From Sinomonas susongensis (GTDB lineage Bacteria > Actinomycetota > Actinomycetes > Actinomycetales > Micrococcaceae), in the NCBI RefSeq assembly GCF_005877005.1, contig NZ_SSNH01000008.1, forward strand, positions 1 through 64,000: a DNA stretch of 64,000 nt, in the 5' to 3' direction. The notes under the pieces were generated by a model. The model had not been told where the DNA came from. It ran no database searches and saw only the letters and a program-made list of their open reading frames with translations. Position 1 is the stretch's first letter. The number at the start of each line of letters is the position of its first letter. The translations under genes and the position numbers were made by a program. Below are positions 50,240 to 58,391 of this stretch, piece by piece.

Positions 50240-51094
50240 ATGGGTGTAAACCATCCGCAACGCCCGCCCGCCGACGGCGCAGCCGACGATGCCGCCCGCA
50301 TCGAAATCAAGGGGCTCACCAAGCGCTACCTCACCCCGAAGGGTGAGACGTTCACTGCCATCCGCGACGTCACCGTCACGGTCGAGCCCGGCCAGTTCTG
50401 CTCGATCGTCGGCCCCACCGGCTGCGGCAAGTCAACCACGCTCGCCCAGGTGTCGGGCCTCGAGAAGCCGAGCGCCGGCTCGGTCAAGGTCGGCAGCCAC
50501 ATCGTCGACGGCATCACGAGCGGCGTCAGCTACATGTTCCAGGCAGACGCGCTGTTCCCCTGGAAGACCGTCCTCGGCAACGTCATGATGGGCCCGGTCC
50601 TCGTTGGGACCCCGAAGCGCGAGGCCACCGCGCTCGCACGGGACTGGCTCCGCAGGGTGGGGCTCGCCGGCTTCGAGGACCGCTACCCGCATCAGCTCTC
50701 CGGCGGCATGCGCAAGCGCGTCGCGATGGCAGCGGCGCTCATCAACAACCCGCGCATCCTCCTCATGGACGAGCCGTTCGGCGCCCTCGACGTCCAGACG
50801 AAGGCCATCATGCAGAACGAGCTGCTCAAGCTCTGGGAGGAGCTCCGTCCCTCGGTCCTCTTCATCACCCACGACCTCGACGAGGCCGTGGCGCTCTCCG
50901 ACCGGGTCGTCATCATGACCAGCAGCCCGGGATCGGTCAAGGACGTCTTCGACGTCGACCTTCCCCGCCCCCGCGGCAACGTCCAGGAGATCCGCCACGA
51001 GGAGCGCTTCCTCGACCTCCAGGGGCGGATCTGGGAGTCCCTGAAGGACGAGGTCACCCGGGCCTACCAGCGAACGGCAGGTGCAGCAGCATGA
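50240..51094 (+). CDS. ABC transporter ATP-binding protein, NitT/TauT family
   Basis: The 284-residue ATPase has Walker A GPTGCGKSTT near residue 57, signature LSGGMRKRVAMAAAL, Walker B LLMDEPFGALD and the switch histidine in LFITHDLDEAV, as in SsuB/TauB/NrtD. It powers uptake through the permease and lipoprotein encoded downstream. The start follows the second leader hairpin. The stop overlaps the permease start (ATGA). The substrate class for the family is small anions such as nitrate, sulfonates, cyanate or pyrimidine precursors; here it is undetermined. Confidence 0.9.
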   Translation: MGVNHPQRPPADGAADDAARIEIKGLTKRYLTPKGETFTAIRDVTVTVEPGQFCSIVGPTGCGKSTTLAQVSGLEKPSAGSVKVGSHIVDGITSGVSYMFQADALFPWKTVLGNVMMGPVLVGTPKREATALARDWLRRVGLAGFEDRYPHQLSGGMRKRVAMAAALINNPRILLMDEPFGALDVQTKAIMQNELLKLWEELRPSVLFITHDLDEAVALSDRVVIMTSSPGSVKDVFDVDLPRPRGNVQEIRHEERFLDLQGRIWESLKDEVTRAYQRTAGAAA

Positions 51095-51969
51095 CCGCAG
51101 TAGCGCAGAGCAACTCGCGCAACGGCAACAAGGAGCAGGCGCTCGAAGTGAAGGCACCAGCGAAGAACGCCCACGGGCGTCGCACGATGTGGATCTGGGT
51201 GGGCCGCGCAGTCCTGGCGATCGCCGTCGTCGGGGGCTGGCAGTGGTTCACCGAGGAGGGCTGGGTCGACAAGTTCTTCTTCGGGCAGCCCTCCATGATC
51301 TGGGACAGCCTCGTCAAGCTCTTCACCGAGGGGACCGCGTTCGGCACGATCTGGGAAAACCTGTGGGTCACGGTCCAGGAGGCGTTCTACGGCTTCCTGC
51401 TCGGGACGCTCGTCGGGGTGGTGCTCGGAATTCTCCTCGGCTCGAACCGCTACCTCTCCGCAGTCATCGGTCCGTACATCCGGATTGTGAACTCGATTCC
51501 CCGTATTGTGCTCGGATCGATCTTCATCGTGGCGTTCGGCCTCGGAGTCTTCCCGAAGGTGCTGCTGGCTGCGGTCCTCGTCTTCTTCGTCGTCTTCTTC
51601 AACGCCTTCCAGGGCGTCCGTGAGGTCGATCAGAACCTCGTGGCCAACGTCCGCGTCCTCGGCGCGTCACCCCTCCAGGTGGCGACCCACGTGACGATCC
51701 CCTCGGCCATGACCTGGATCATCGCGAGCCTGCACACCGCCTTCGGCTTCGCGATCATCGGCGCCCTCGTCGCCGAGGTGCTCGGAGCGCAGAAGGGAAT
51801 CGGCCTCATCATCAGCCAGGCGCAGGGGACCTTCGATCCCAATACGGTATTTGCCTGCATGGTGATTATCGCCGTGATCACGCTCGCCGCCGAATACCTC
51901 ATCAGCCTGTTGGAGCACTCGCTGCTGAAGTGGCGTCCACCGAACCGTTCAGAGGCGCAGGCAATCTAA
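51091..51969 (+). CDS. ABC transporter permease, NitT/TauT family
   Basis: The 292-residue membrane protein has about six or seven helices and the BPD_transp_1 coupling region (FQGVREVDQNLVANVRVLGA, then SPLQVATHVTIPSAMTWIIA). An initial cytosolic 35 residues are Lys/Asn-rich. Its start overlaps the ATPase gene and the lipoprotein gene follows after 62 bp. It forms the channel of the importer. Confidence 0.9.
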   Translation: MTAVAQSNSRNGNKEQALEVKAPAKNAHGRRTMWIWVGRAVLAIAVVGGWQWFTEEGWVDKFFFGQPSMIWDSLVKLFTEGTAFGTIWENLWVTVQEAFYGFLLGTLVGVVLGILLGSNRYLSAVIGPYIRIVNSIPRIVLGSIFIVAFGLGVFPKVLLAAVLVFFVVFFNAFQGVREVDQNLVANVRVLGASPLQVATHVTIPSAMTWIIASLHTAFGFAIIGALVAEVLGAQKGIGLIISQAQGTFDPNTVFACMVIIAVITLAAEYLISLLEHSLLKWRPPNRSEAQAI

Positions 51970-52031
51970 AGAATTCCTCGATTTACCACCAGATAAACAC
52001 CCGAATCACCGGAAAAAGGAAAAGTGCGCCA

Positions 52032-53144
52032 ATGAAGAAGCACGCCATCTACTCTGTTGCCGCGGCCGGAGCGATTGCTCTGACGCTCGCAGCCTGTGGC
52101 AGCAACACCGCGGGCAGCAGCACCTCGGCCAGCGGAGGCTCCAGCAGCAGTGCCAACTCCTCGTCGATGCCCACCGTCAAGATGATGGTCGGCGGCATCG
52201 ACAAGCAGATCTACCTCCCCTACCAGCTCGCCGAGAGCCTCGGCTACTACAAGAAGTACGGCGTGAACGTCGAGCTCTCGACCGAGCAGCAGGGCGGCGT
52301 CGGCGCGGAGGACGCCATGGCGTCCGGCCAGGTCGATCTCGCCGGAGCCTGGTACATCCACACGGTCGACTTCCAGTCGAAGGGCAAGAACGTCGTCAAC
52401 CTCGTGCAGCTCTCGGGCGCACCGGGCGAGCGGATCATGTGCAGCCCCAAGGCCAACGTCCACTCCGGCGCTGACCTCAAGGGCAAGACGGTCGGCGTGA
52501 CCGACCTCGGCTCCGGAACCGATGAGCTGACCCAGTTCATCGCGGCGAAGGCCGGCCTGTCGAAGAACGACTACCACACCATCGCCGTGGGCGCCGGTGC
52601 CACGGCCATCGCTGCCATCCAGCGCGGCTCTGCCGACTGCGTCATGACGACCCAGCCGACTGTCGGTGCGCTCGAGAACAAGAACCTCGCGGTGCCCGCC
52701 ATCGACCTCGCCACCTCCGATGGTGCCAAGGCAGCGCTCGGTGGGACCCTGCCCTCGGCCGGCCTCCTGGCCCAGGCCGACTGGGTCAAGAACAACGAGG
52801 ACACCGTGCAGAAGGTGGTCAACGCCCTCGTCGACACGATGCACTGGATCAGCACGCACTCTGCTGCCGACATCGCGGACAAGCTCCCGCAGTCCTTCGT
52901 CCAGAACAGCACCATCTCGAAGGACCAGTACATCTCGGGCCTGAACCAGGACAAGGACCAGTTCCTGCCTGACGGCATCATGCCCGCGGGCGGCCCGAAG
53001 ACGATCTTCGACGAGGAGAAGACGATCGGCGTCGACACCTCCAAGATCAACTACGCCGACACCTTCACCAACAAGTACGCCCAGGCCGCGCTCAAGCTCG
53101 AGGGCTACACGGCGACCTCGACCCCGGCCGGCGCCAACGGCTGA
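52032..53144 (+). CDS. ABC transporter substrate-binding lipoprotein
   Basis: The 370-residue protein has a lipoprotein signal (basic start, hydrophobic stretch, lipobox LAAC at about residue 20) followed by a Ser/Gly/Thr-rich linker. The binding domain (VKMMVGGIDKQIYLPYQLAE, GYYKKYGVNVELSTEQQGGV, DLKGKTVGVTDLGSGTDELT) is of the SsuA/TauA/ThiY type. It captures the solute outside the membrane and delivers it to the permease. The two-component system next door suggests a carboxylate or aromatic acid, but nothing in the sequence proves it. Confidence 0.9.
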   Translation: MKKHAIYSVAAAGAIALTLAACGSNTAGSSTSASGGSSSSANSSSMPTVKMMVGGIDKQIYLPYQLAESLGYYKKYGVNVELSTEQQGGVGAEDAMASGQVDLAGAWYIHTVDFQSKGKNVVNLVQLSGAPGERIMCSPKANVHSGADLKGKTVGVTDLGSGTDELTQFIAAKAGLSKNDYHTIAVGAGATAIAAIQRGSADCVMTTQPTVGALENKNLAVPAIDLATSDGAKAALGGTLPSAGLLAQADWVKNNEDTVQKVVNALVDTMHWISTHSAADIADKLPQSFVQNSTISKDQYISGLNQDKDQFLPDGIMPAGGPKTIFDEEKTIGVDTSKINYADTFTNKYAQAALKLEGYTATSTPAGANG

Positions 53145-53196
53145 CGTCGCCGCCCGATAGGCTCCCGGGGCTGAGTCCCAGCAGGCCACAGGGAAC

Positions 53197-53228
53197 GCGG
53201 GCCCGCACCTCACGAGGTGCGGGCCCGC
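53197..53228 (+). terminator. Terminator of the ABC transporter operon
   Basis: A perfect 14-bp stem (GCGGGCCCGCACCT at 53197-53210 with 53215-53228) closes a CACG tetraloop 53 bp after the lipoprotein stop. There is no T-run, which is usual for high-G+C actinobacterial hairpin terminators. Confidence 0.8.
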
Positions 53229-53271
53229 CGTCGTGCCTGAGAAGTCCCCGGGAGTTGCCCACCGGACTTGA

Positions 53272-53289
53272 CTTGGGGTGCACCCTTAG
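53272..53289. promoter_or_regulatory. MerR-type operator candidate before the aldo/keto reductase gene
   Basis: CTTGGGGTGCACCCTTAG centres on the perfect palindrome GGGTGCACCC and overlaps a TTGACT -35-like box at 53268. Many MerR-family promoters look like this (TTGACTTGGAGTGCACTCCAAG in related systems), although I see no convincing -10 box at 19-bp spacing. No MerR gene lies in this window. Confidence 0.4.
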
Positions 53290-53304
53290 GGGTTGGCTGT
53301 AGAC

Positions 53305-54303
53305 ATGACTCAGCAAAGCAGAACGCTCGGTACCGTTTCGCCCCTGACCGTTTCCTCCATGGGCCTCGGCTGCATGGGGATGTCAGAGTTCTACGGGCTG
53401 CCGGACGAAGCCTCTGGCATTGAGACCATCCACCGAGCCCTCGATCTCGGCATCACCTTCATCGACACCGCCGACATGTACGGACCGTTCACCAACGAGA
53501 AGCTCGTCGGCCGGGCGATCGCCGGACGCCGGGACGAGGTCCAGCTCGCGACGAAGTTCGGCAACGTGCGCGGCGAGAACGGCGAGCGCCTCGGCATCAA
53601 CGGAAGCCCTGAGTACGTGCGCTCGGCTTGCGACGCCTCGCTGTCCCGGCTCGGCGTCGACCACATCGACCTCTACTACCAGCACCGCGTCGACCCGAAG
53701 GTCCCCATCGAGGAGACCGTCGGCGCGATGGCCGAACTCGTCGAGGCCGGCAAGGTCCGGCACCTCGGCCTCTCGGAGGCATCGCCGCAGACGATCCGGC
53801 GGGCCCACGCCGTGCACCCCATCACGGCCCTCCAGACGGAATACTCGCTCTTCACGCGAGACCTCGAGGACGAGATCCTCCCCACCATCCGCGAGCTCGG
53901 CATCGGGCTCGTTCCGTACTCCCCGCTGGGACGCGGAATCCTCACCGGCCGGATCACGGCCGAGTCCCTCTCGAAGGAAGGGGACTCCCGCAGCAGCCGC
54001 CACTTCCCGCGCTTCCAGGGCGACGCGCTCGAGTCGAACCTCCGCCTCGTCGAGCAGATCAAGGCGGTCGCGGAGCGGAAGGGCGTCACCCCCGGTCAGA
54101 TCGCGCTCGCGTGGGTTCTGGCGCAGGGCGACGACGTCGTCCCGATCCCCGGGACGAAGCGCGTGAAGTACCTCGAGGAGAACGCCGCGGCCCGGGACAT
54201 CCAGCTCTCGGACGACGATCTCAAGTCCCTCGAGGAAGCCGTGCCGCGCGACGCCGTCGTCGGTTCACGCTATGGCGACATGAGCACGATCGACCAAGGC
54301 TGA
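53305..54303 (+). CDS. Aldo/keto reductase
   Basis: The 332-residue NADPH-dependent oxidoreductase has the catalytic aspartate and tyrosine in [20 protein letters not shown], lysine in [13 protein letters not shown] and histidine in [19 protein letters not shown]. It ends with the cofactor-binding [16 protein letters not shown]. This is the AKR13/YhdN-like class acting on carbonyls; the substrate is unknown. ATG 53305 is preferred to TTG 53293. A MerR-like promoter upstream suggests induction by reactive carbonyls or thiols. Confidence 0.9.
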   Translation: MTQQSRTLGTVSPLTVSSMGLGCMGMSEFYGLPDEASGIETIHRALDLGITFIDTADMYGPFTNEKLVGRAIAGRRDEVQLATKFGNVRGENGERLGINGSPEYVRSACDASLSRLGVDHIDLYYQHRVDPKVPIEETVGAMAELVEAGKVRHLGLSEASPQTIRRAHAVHPITALQTEYSLFTRDLEDEILPTIRELGIGLVPYSPLGRGILTGRITAESLSKEGDSRSSRHFPRFQGDALESNLRLVEQIKAVAERKGVTPGQIALAWVLAQGDDVVPIPGTKRVKYLEENAAARDIQLSDDDLKSLEEAVPRDAVVGSRYGDMSTIDQG

Positions 54304-54315
54304 CACAATGACGTA

Positions 54316-55524
54316 ATGCGCACCTTTGGGGTAGAGGAAGAGCTGCTCGTGGTGGACCCCCACTCGGGCAGAGCTCTTGCCCTCGCGGACCGGATGCTGG
54401 CCGTGGCCGGCCGGCCACAGGACATGTCCCACGAGTTCAAGCTCGAGCAGGTCGAAGTCCAGACGGTCCCGTGCCAGGAGCACGACGAGCTCCTCGGCGC
54501 CCTCTACAACGGGCGCACGGTCGCCGACCGGGCCGCGCGGGCGTGTGGAGGCCGGATCGCCGCGCTCGCGACCTCGCCCCTCGAGGTCGCGAGCTCCCTC
54601 ACCCCGAACGAGCGGTTCGCCCGCATGGACCGCGAGTTCGGGCTGATCGCGCGCGAGCAGCTCACGTGTGGCCTCCACGTGCACGTCGCGGTCCAGTCGC
54701 CGGACGAGGGCGTCGCCATCCTCGACCGGGTCCGCGAGTGGCTGCCCCTCCTGATCGCACTCACGGGCAACTCGCCCTACTGGTTCGGCGACGACACCGG
54801 CTATGCGAGCTACCGGACCCAGGCGTGGAACCGGTGGCCCTCCTCAGGGCCGCAGGAGCTCTACGGCGACGCCGGCGCGTACCGGCAGCGCATCGACGCA
54901 ATGGTCGCGACCGGCGCGATCCTCGACGAGGGAATGGCCTACTTCGACGCTCGGCTCTCGCGCCTCCACCCCACGGTGGAGGTGCGGGTCGCCGACGTGC
55001 CGCTCCTCGCCTCGGACTCCGCGCTCGTCGCGATCCTCGTGCGCGCCCTCGTGGAGACGGCGGCTCGGGAGGCGTCCGACGGCGTTGCCCCCTTGGCCAC
55101 GCCCGTCGCCCTCCTGCGGCTCGCCGCCTGGCGCGCGAGCCGGTCCGGCCTCGACGGCGACCTCGTCCACCCCGTCACGTCGCTCCCGGTCCCTGCTGCC
55201 GACGCGGTCGATGCCCTCGTCGGCCACGTGGCCGCGCTGCTCAGGGAGGCCGGCGAGCTCCGCCGCGCGGAACAGGCCCTCGCCGAGCTGCTCGCCCGTG
55301 GTACGGGCGCCACAGCCCAGCGCAGGGCGGCCCAAGGCACTCAGGCCCAAGGCACACCGGCCCAAGGCACTCAGGCTCAAGGCACACCGGTCCAGGGCCG
55401 GGATCTGGGCGCGGCGGTTCGCCTGGCGATCGAGCAGACGGTGTCCCGAGAGGGCACATGGGACGACGGTGGCCGTGCCACCCTGCAGGTCGTCCGGCGC
55501 GCGCCGGGAACGCTGAGCGCCTAG
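54316..55524 (+). CDS. Carboxylate-amine ligase YbdK (GCS2 family) with an internal repeat insertion
   Basis: The 402-residue protein is a glutamate-cysteine-ligase 2 type enzyme: MRTFGVEEELLVVDPHSGRA, LEQVEVQTVP, GLHVHVAVQSPDEGVAILDR and YWFGDDTGYASYRTQAWNRW. It would join glutamate or another carboxylate to an amine with ATP; E. coli YbdK has weak gamma-glutamylcysteine activity. Residues about 339-361 are a repeat (AQGTQ/AQGTP alternating) that splits the C-terminal region and is absent from the usual family. It lies 12 bp after the aldo/keto reductase gene, so co-transcription is likely. Confidence 0.9.
   Translation: MRTFGVEEELLVVDPHSGRALALADRMLAVAGRPQDMSHEFKLEQVEVQTVPCQEHDELLGALYNGRTVADRAARACGGRIAALATSPLEVASSLTPNERFARMDREFGLIAREQLTCGLHVHVAVQSPDEGVAILDRVREWLPLLIALTGNSPYWFGDDTGYASYRTQAWNRWPSSGPQELYGDAGAYRQRIDAMVATGAILDEGMAYFDARLSRLHPTVEVRVADVPLLASDSALVAILVRALVETAAREASDGVAPLATPVALLRLAAWRASRSGLDGDLVHPVTSLPVPAADAVDALVGHVAALLREAGELRRAEQALAELLARGTGATAQRRAAQGTQAQGTPAQGTQAQGTPVQGRDLGAAVRLAIEQTVSREGTWDDGGRATLQVVRRAPGTLSA
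55330..55389 (+). repeat. Four-copy 15-bp tandem repeat inside the YbdK-type gene
   Basis: Units GCCCAAGGCACTCAG and GCCCAAGGCACACCG alternate twice (a 30-bp higher-order unit), then a degenerate GTCCAGGGC follows. The length is a multiple of three, so the reading frame is preserved. Confidence 0.9.
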
Positions 55525-55553
55525 CCCCCGGGGCGGTGCTTAGCGGGCGGTGC

Positions 55554-56060
55554 TTAGCCTCGCAGCAGGCGCCTGAGCGTCGCGGGGTAGCCGATCCGAG
55601 CGATGGCGAACGCCGCGAGTCCCACGACGGCCGGGAAGCGGGCCAGCCCGAAGTCCTGTACCCACCGCACGGTCGAGCCCGCCGTCGTCCGCTCCGCGCG
55701 ACCCGCGCCGCCCGCGCGCCCCGGGCTCACGGTGACCTCGATCCGGCCGCGCACGAGCTTGCCCGACTTCACGATCCGCGCCCGTCCTGGCCGCTCCCCG
55801 TCGGGACGCTCGACGTCCTCGAAGGTCATGACATCGTCGAACCCCAGGCGGCGCCCCCGGAAGCCGACACGGCCGACCATCGTGCACGCGACGAACTCGT
55901 GGCCGGGGCGCAGCTCGGCCGCGGGGACCATGCCCCGAGTGATGTGGGTGAACGGAACGAGCCGGTCATGGGCGCGCAGGTCGAGGATCCGGGACCACGC
56001 CTCGTCGGCGGCCAGCGACGAACTGAGCACGAGCTCGAAACGCCTCAACCGCACCGCCAC
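55554..56060 (-). CDS. SRPBCC (START-like) family protein
   Basis: The 168-residue protein reads as a START/SRPBCC ligand-binding fold: FELVLSSSLAADEAWSRILD at the start, GHEFVACTMVGRVGFRGRRL in the middle and TVRWVQDFGLARFPAVVGLA as the C-terminal helix. The ligand and role are unknown. GTG 56060 or GTG 56054 may start it. A 14-bp repeat (GGGCGGTGCTTAGC, twice) lies between it and the convergent YbdK gene. Confidence 0.7.
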   Translation of the reverse strand: MAVRLRRFELVLSSSLAADEAWSRILDLRAHDRLVPFTHITRGMVPAAELRPGHEFVACTMVGRVGFRGRRLGFDDVMTFEDVERPDGERPGRARIVKSGKLVRGRIEVTVSPGRAGGAGRAERTTAGSTVRWVQDFGLARFPAVVGLAAFAIARIGYPATLRRLLRG

Positions 56061-56108
56061 GCCGCCACCTGCCCCGTCCTCAGCTGAGCATCCTCAGCTG
56101 TCCCATTC

Positions 56109-57311
56109 TCAGCCGTGCAGGGCCCGCTCGAGATCCCCGATGAGATCGCCCACGTCCTCGAGGCCGACGCTGAGCCGGAGGACGCCGTCGCCCAGACCGA
56201 TCGCCGCCCGGCCCTCGGGGCCCATGGCCCGGTGGGTCGTCGTCGCGGGATGGGTCACGAGCGACTTGGAGTCGCCGAGGTTGTTCGAGATGTCGATGAT
56301 GCGCAGGCCGTTCAGGAACCGGAAAGCGGCGCCCTTGCCCTCGCCGTCGCCCGCGTTGAGCTCGAACGTCAGGACGGTGCCGCCGGCGCTCATCTGCTTC
56401 CGCGCAAGCTCGTACTGCGGGTGCGACCTGAGGTGCGGGTACTTGACCCAGCTCACCTCCGGCTGCGCCTCGAGCCATTCCGCAATCGCGAGGGCGTTCG
56501 CGGACGAATGCCGCACCCGAAGGCCCATCGTCTCGAGCCCCTTCGTGAGCACCCACGCGTTGAACGGGCTCAGGGCCGGCCCGGTGTGCCGCATGAGCTG
56601 CTTGACCGGGCCGTCGACGAAGTCCTTGGTCCCCAGGATCGCGCCGCCGAGCACGCGCCCCTGGCCGTCGATGTGCTTGGTGCCCGAGTACACGACGACA
56701 TCGGCGCCGAAGTCGAGGCTGCGCTGCAGGAGCGGGGTCGCGAAGACGTTGTCGACGACGACGGTCGCCCCGGCGGAGTGCGCGAGGTCCGCGACCGCCT
56801 GGATGTCGACGAGCTCCTGCATGGGGTTGGACGGCGACTCGAAGAAGACGGCCGTCGTGGGAACTGAGAGGGCCTCCCGCCACTGCTCGATGTCCGGGCC
56901 GTCGACGAAGACGGTCTCGACTCCCCAGCGGGGGAGGATCTCGTTCAGGATCACGAAGCATGAGCCGAAGAGGCTGCGCGCCGCGACCACGCGGTCGCCG
57001 GCCCCGAGCAGGGCTCCGAGCGCCGTGAAAACGGCGGACATGCCGGAGGCCGTCGCGAAGCAGGCCTCGGTTCCCTCGAGCAGCCGCAGCCGCTCCTGGA
57101 AGGTGGCCACCGTCGGGTTGCCGTAACGGGAGTAGACGAAGCGCTCGTCCTCGCCCGTGAACGCGCGTTCGGCCGCCTCCGCCGATTCGTACACGAAGCC
57201 GGAGTTGAGGAACAACGCCTCCGACGTCTCCTGAAAGTTGCTGCGGTCAAGCCCGCCGCGTACAGCCTGGGTGTCTTCGCTCCAGCTGGCGGCGTCGATG
57301 TTGAAGGTCAC
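56109..57311 (-). CDS. metZ: O-succinylhomoserine sulfhydrylase
   Basis: The 400-residue PLP enzyme of the Cys/Met metabolism family has ERFVYSRYGNPTVATFQERL, CFATASGMSAVFTAL, VVDNVFATPLLQRSLDFGAD and the PLP lysine in VVYSGTKHIDGQGRV. MetZ makes homocysteine directly from O-succinylhomoserine and sulfide. It is the last gene of a SAM-riboswitch-controlled operon after DUF1737 and a rhodanese, with GTG 57311 three bases after the rhodanese stop. O-acetylhomoserine is a possible substrate, but the sequence resembles MetZ more. Confidence 0.9.
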   Translation of the reverse strand: MTFNIDAASWSEDTQAVRGGLDRSNFQETSEALFLNSGFVYESAEAAERAFTGEDERFVYSRYGNPTVATFQERLRLLEGTEACFATASGMSAVFTALGALLGAGDRVVAARSLFGSCFVILNEILPRWGVETVFVDGPDIEQWREALSVPTTAVFFESPSNPMQELVDIQAVADLAHSAGATVVVDNVFATPLLQRSLDFGADVVVYSGTKHIDGQGRVLGGAILGTKDFVDGPVKQLMRHTGPALSPFNAWVLTKGLETMGLRVRHSSANALAIAEWLEAQPEVSWVKYPHLRSHPQYELARKQMSAGGTVLTFELNAGDGEGKGAAFRFLNGLRIIDISNNLGDSKSLVTHPATTTHRAMGPEGRAAIGLGDGVLRLSVGLEDVGDLIGDLERALHG

Positions 57312-57314
57312 TGA

Positions 57315-57731
57315 CTACTCTTGTCCTACGTTCGTGGGGAGGCCCCGGTTCTTCCATCCGTTCACGTTCCGCTGCCCGTCGGGCCCGGGCACGCCCTCGA
57401 ACCCCTCGAGCACGTTGTACGCCCTGAAGCCGAGGTTCGTCGCGGCGGCCGCGGCCGCCGCCGAGCGCTGGCCGGAGCGGCACAGGAACAGCAGCTCGGT
57501 GTCTCGGTCCTCGGGGCCCTGGAGCTCAAGCTCCATGACGAAGTCCGGGTTGGGGATCCCGCCCGAGAACACCCAGGGGATGAAGAGCGGATCGTTGTCC
57601 GTCTGTCGTGTGTCGGGGATGCCGATGTGGGCCCACTCCTCCTCGGTGCGGACGTCGACGAGGACGGCGGCGCCCGACTTCAGCTTGTCCCAGGCCTGCT
57701 CCGGCGTGATGTCGCCGGCGTAGAGGCTCAC
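57315..57731 (-). CDS. Rhodanese-like sulfurtransferase
   Basis: The 138-residue single rhodanese domain has the active-site cysteine in LLFLCRSGQRSAAAA and the N-terminal motif GAAVLVDVRTEEEWAHIGIP. Rhodaneses carry sulfur as a persulfide. Being between DUF1737 and metZ under a SAM-responsive leader, it may provide or detoxify sulfide for MetZ; this is inference. GTG 57731 overlaps the DUF1737 stop (GTGA). Confidence 0.9.
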   Translation of the reverse strand: MSLYAGDITPEQAWDKLKSGAAVLVDVRTEEEWAHIGIPDTRQTDNDPLFIPWVFSGGIPNPDFVMELELQGPEDRDTELLFLCRSGQRSAAAAAAATNLGFRAYNVLEGFEGVPGPDGQRNVNGWKNRGLPTNVGQE

Positions 57732-58066
57732 GCGTGGCCCTCGCCGTCGTACTCGCCGTTCCGGTCGACGCCCTCGGCGAGCTCGTCGACGGCGGAGGCC
57801 ACCGCTGCGTCCGCCCGCGCGACGGCGTGTGGAAGGATCACGGCCTGCGCGACGATCACGTCGGTGCCGTTGAACGTTGCGGTGGGGCTCCCATGGAGGA
57901 CGTAGCCTTCGGCAAGCGCCTGGGAGATGCGGGCGCAGAACTCGCGGGTGTCCGGCCCTGTGAGGAGACGATAGGCGAGGCGCGCCTCAGAGGCGTTCGC
58001 AGGTGCGGCGGGATCGTTGAGCGGCGTGGCGGCCGCCTCTCCCGTCTCGGTGGCAGTGTCGGACAT
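57728..58066 (-). CDS. DUF1737 small protein, first gene of the metZ operon
   Basis: The 112-residue protein has a variable Ala/Thr-rich N-terminus and a DUF1737 domain (YRLLTGPDTREFCARISQAL, then AEGYVLHGSPTATFNG and VIVAQAVILP). This roughly 50-residue domain occurs alone or at protein ends with no known role. A clean AAGGAG precedes ATG 58066. Its position directly behind a SAM riboswitch and before rhodanese and metZ suggests a part in methionine or sulfur assimilation. Confidence 0.8.
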   Translation of the reverse strand: MSDTATETGEAAATPLNDPAAPANASEARLAYRLLTGPDTREFCARISQALAEGYVLHGSPTATFNGTDVIVAQAVILPHAVARADAAVASAVDELAEGVDRNGEYDGEGHA

Positions 58067-58107
58067 GGACGGGCTCCTTCTGGCTTGCGTATCGATGGTC
58101 GAATTGC

Positions 58108-58222
58108 CGAGTCGTCACCTGAGGCACCCCGCCGGATGGAGGGTTGCCGGCCAGCAAGTCAGGGCAGTGCGACCGCGCGGGGGAACCCCCCCGCCGTCGC
58201 GCGCTGGCGCTCGTTACTCTGC
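58108..58222 (-). ncRNA. SAM-IV-like riboswitch
   Basis: On the minus strand the order is GAGTAACGAGCGCCAGCG, a variable GC-rich hairpin, then CTTGCTGGCCGGCAACCCTC, CATCCGGCGGGGTGCC and CAGGTGACGAC. These blocks match the S-adenosylmethionine core shared by SAM-I and SAM-IV and, in spacing, the actinobacterial SAM-IV class. It lies some 45 bp upstream of the DUF1737-rhodanese-metZ operon and should repress it when SAM is plentiful. Exact ends are approximate. The remainder of the 325-bp gap to the ABC gene shows no other feature. Confidence 0.85.
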
Positions 58223-58391
58223 GTCGAACGTAGCATGCGAGGGCGGGGCCAGCCACGGGGAGGCAGTAACGATTGGCAACACCGCGCAACCGGCGCGCGC
58301 CAAGCTAGTTCTCCGGGAATGCCGCCCGGCGCGGGCGACCAGCCTATGCTCATCGTGGAGGCAATCCACACACGGCGCGGAGGTAGCCCAG

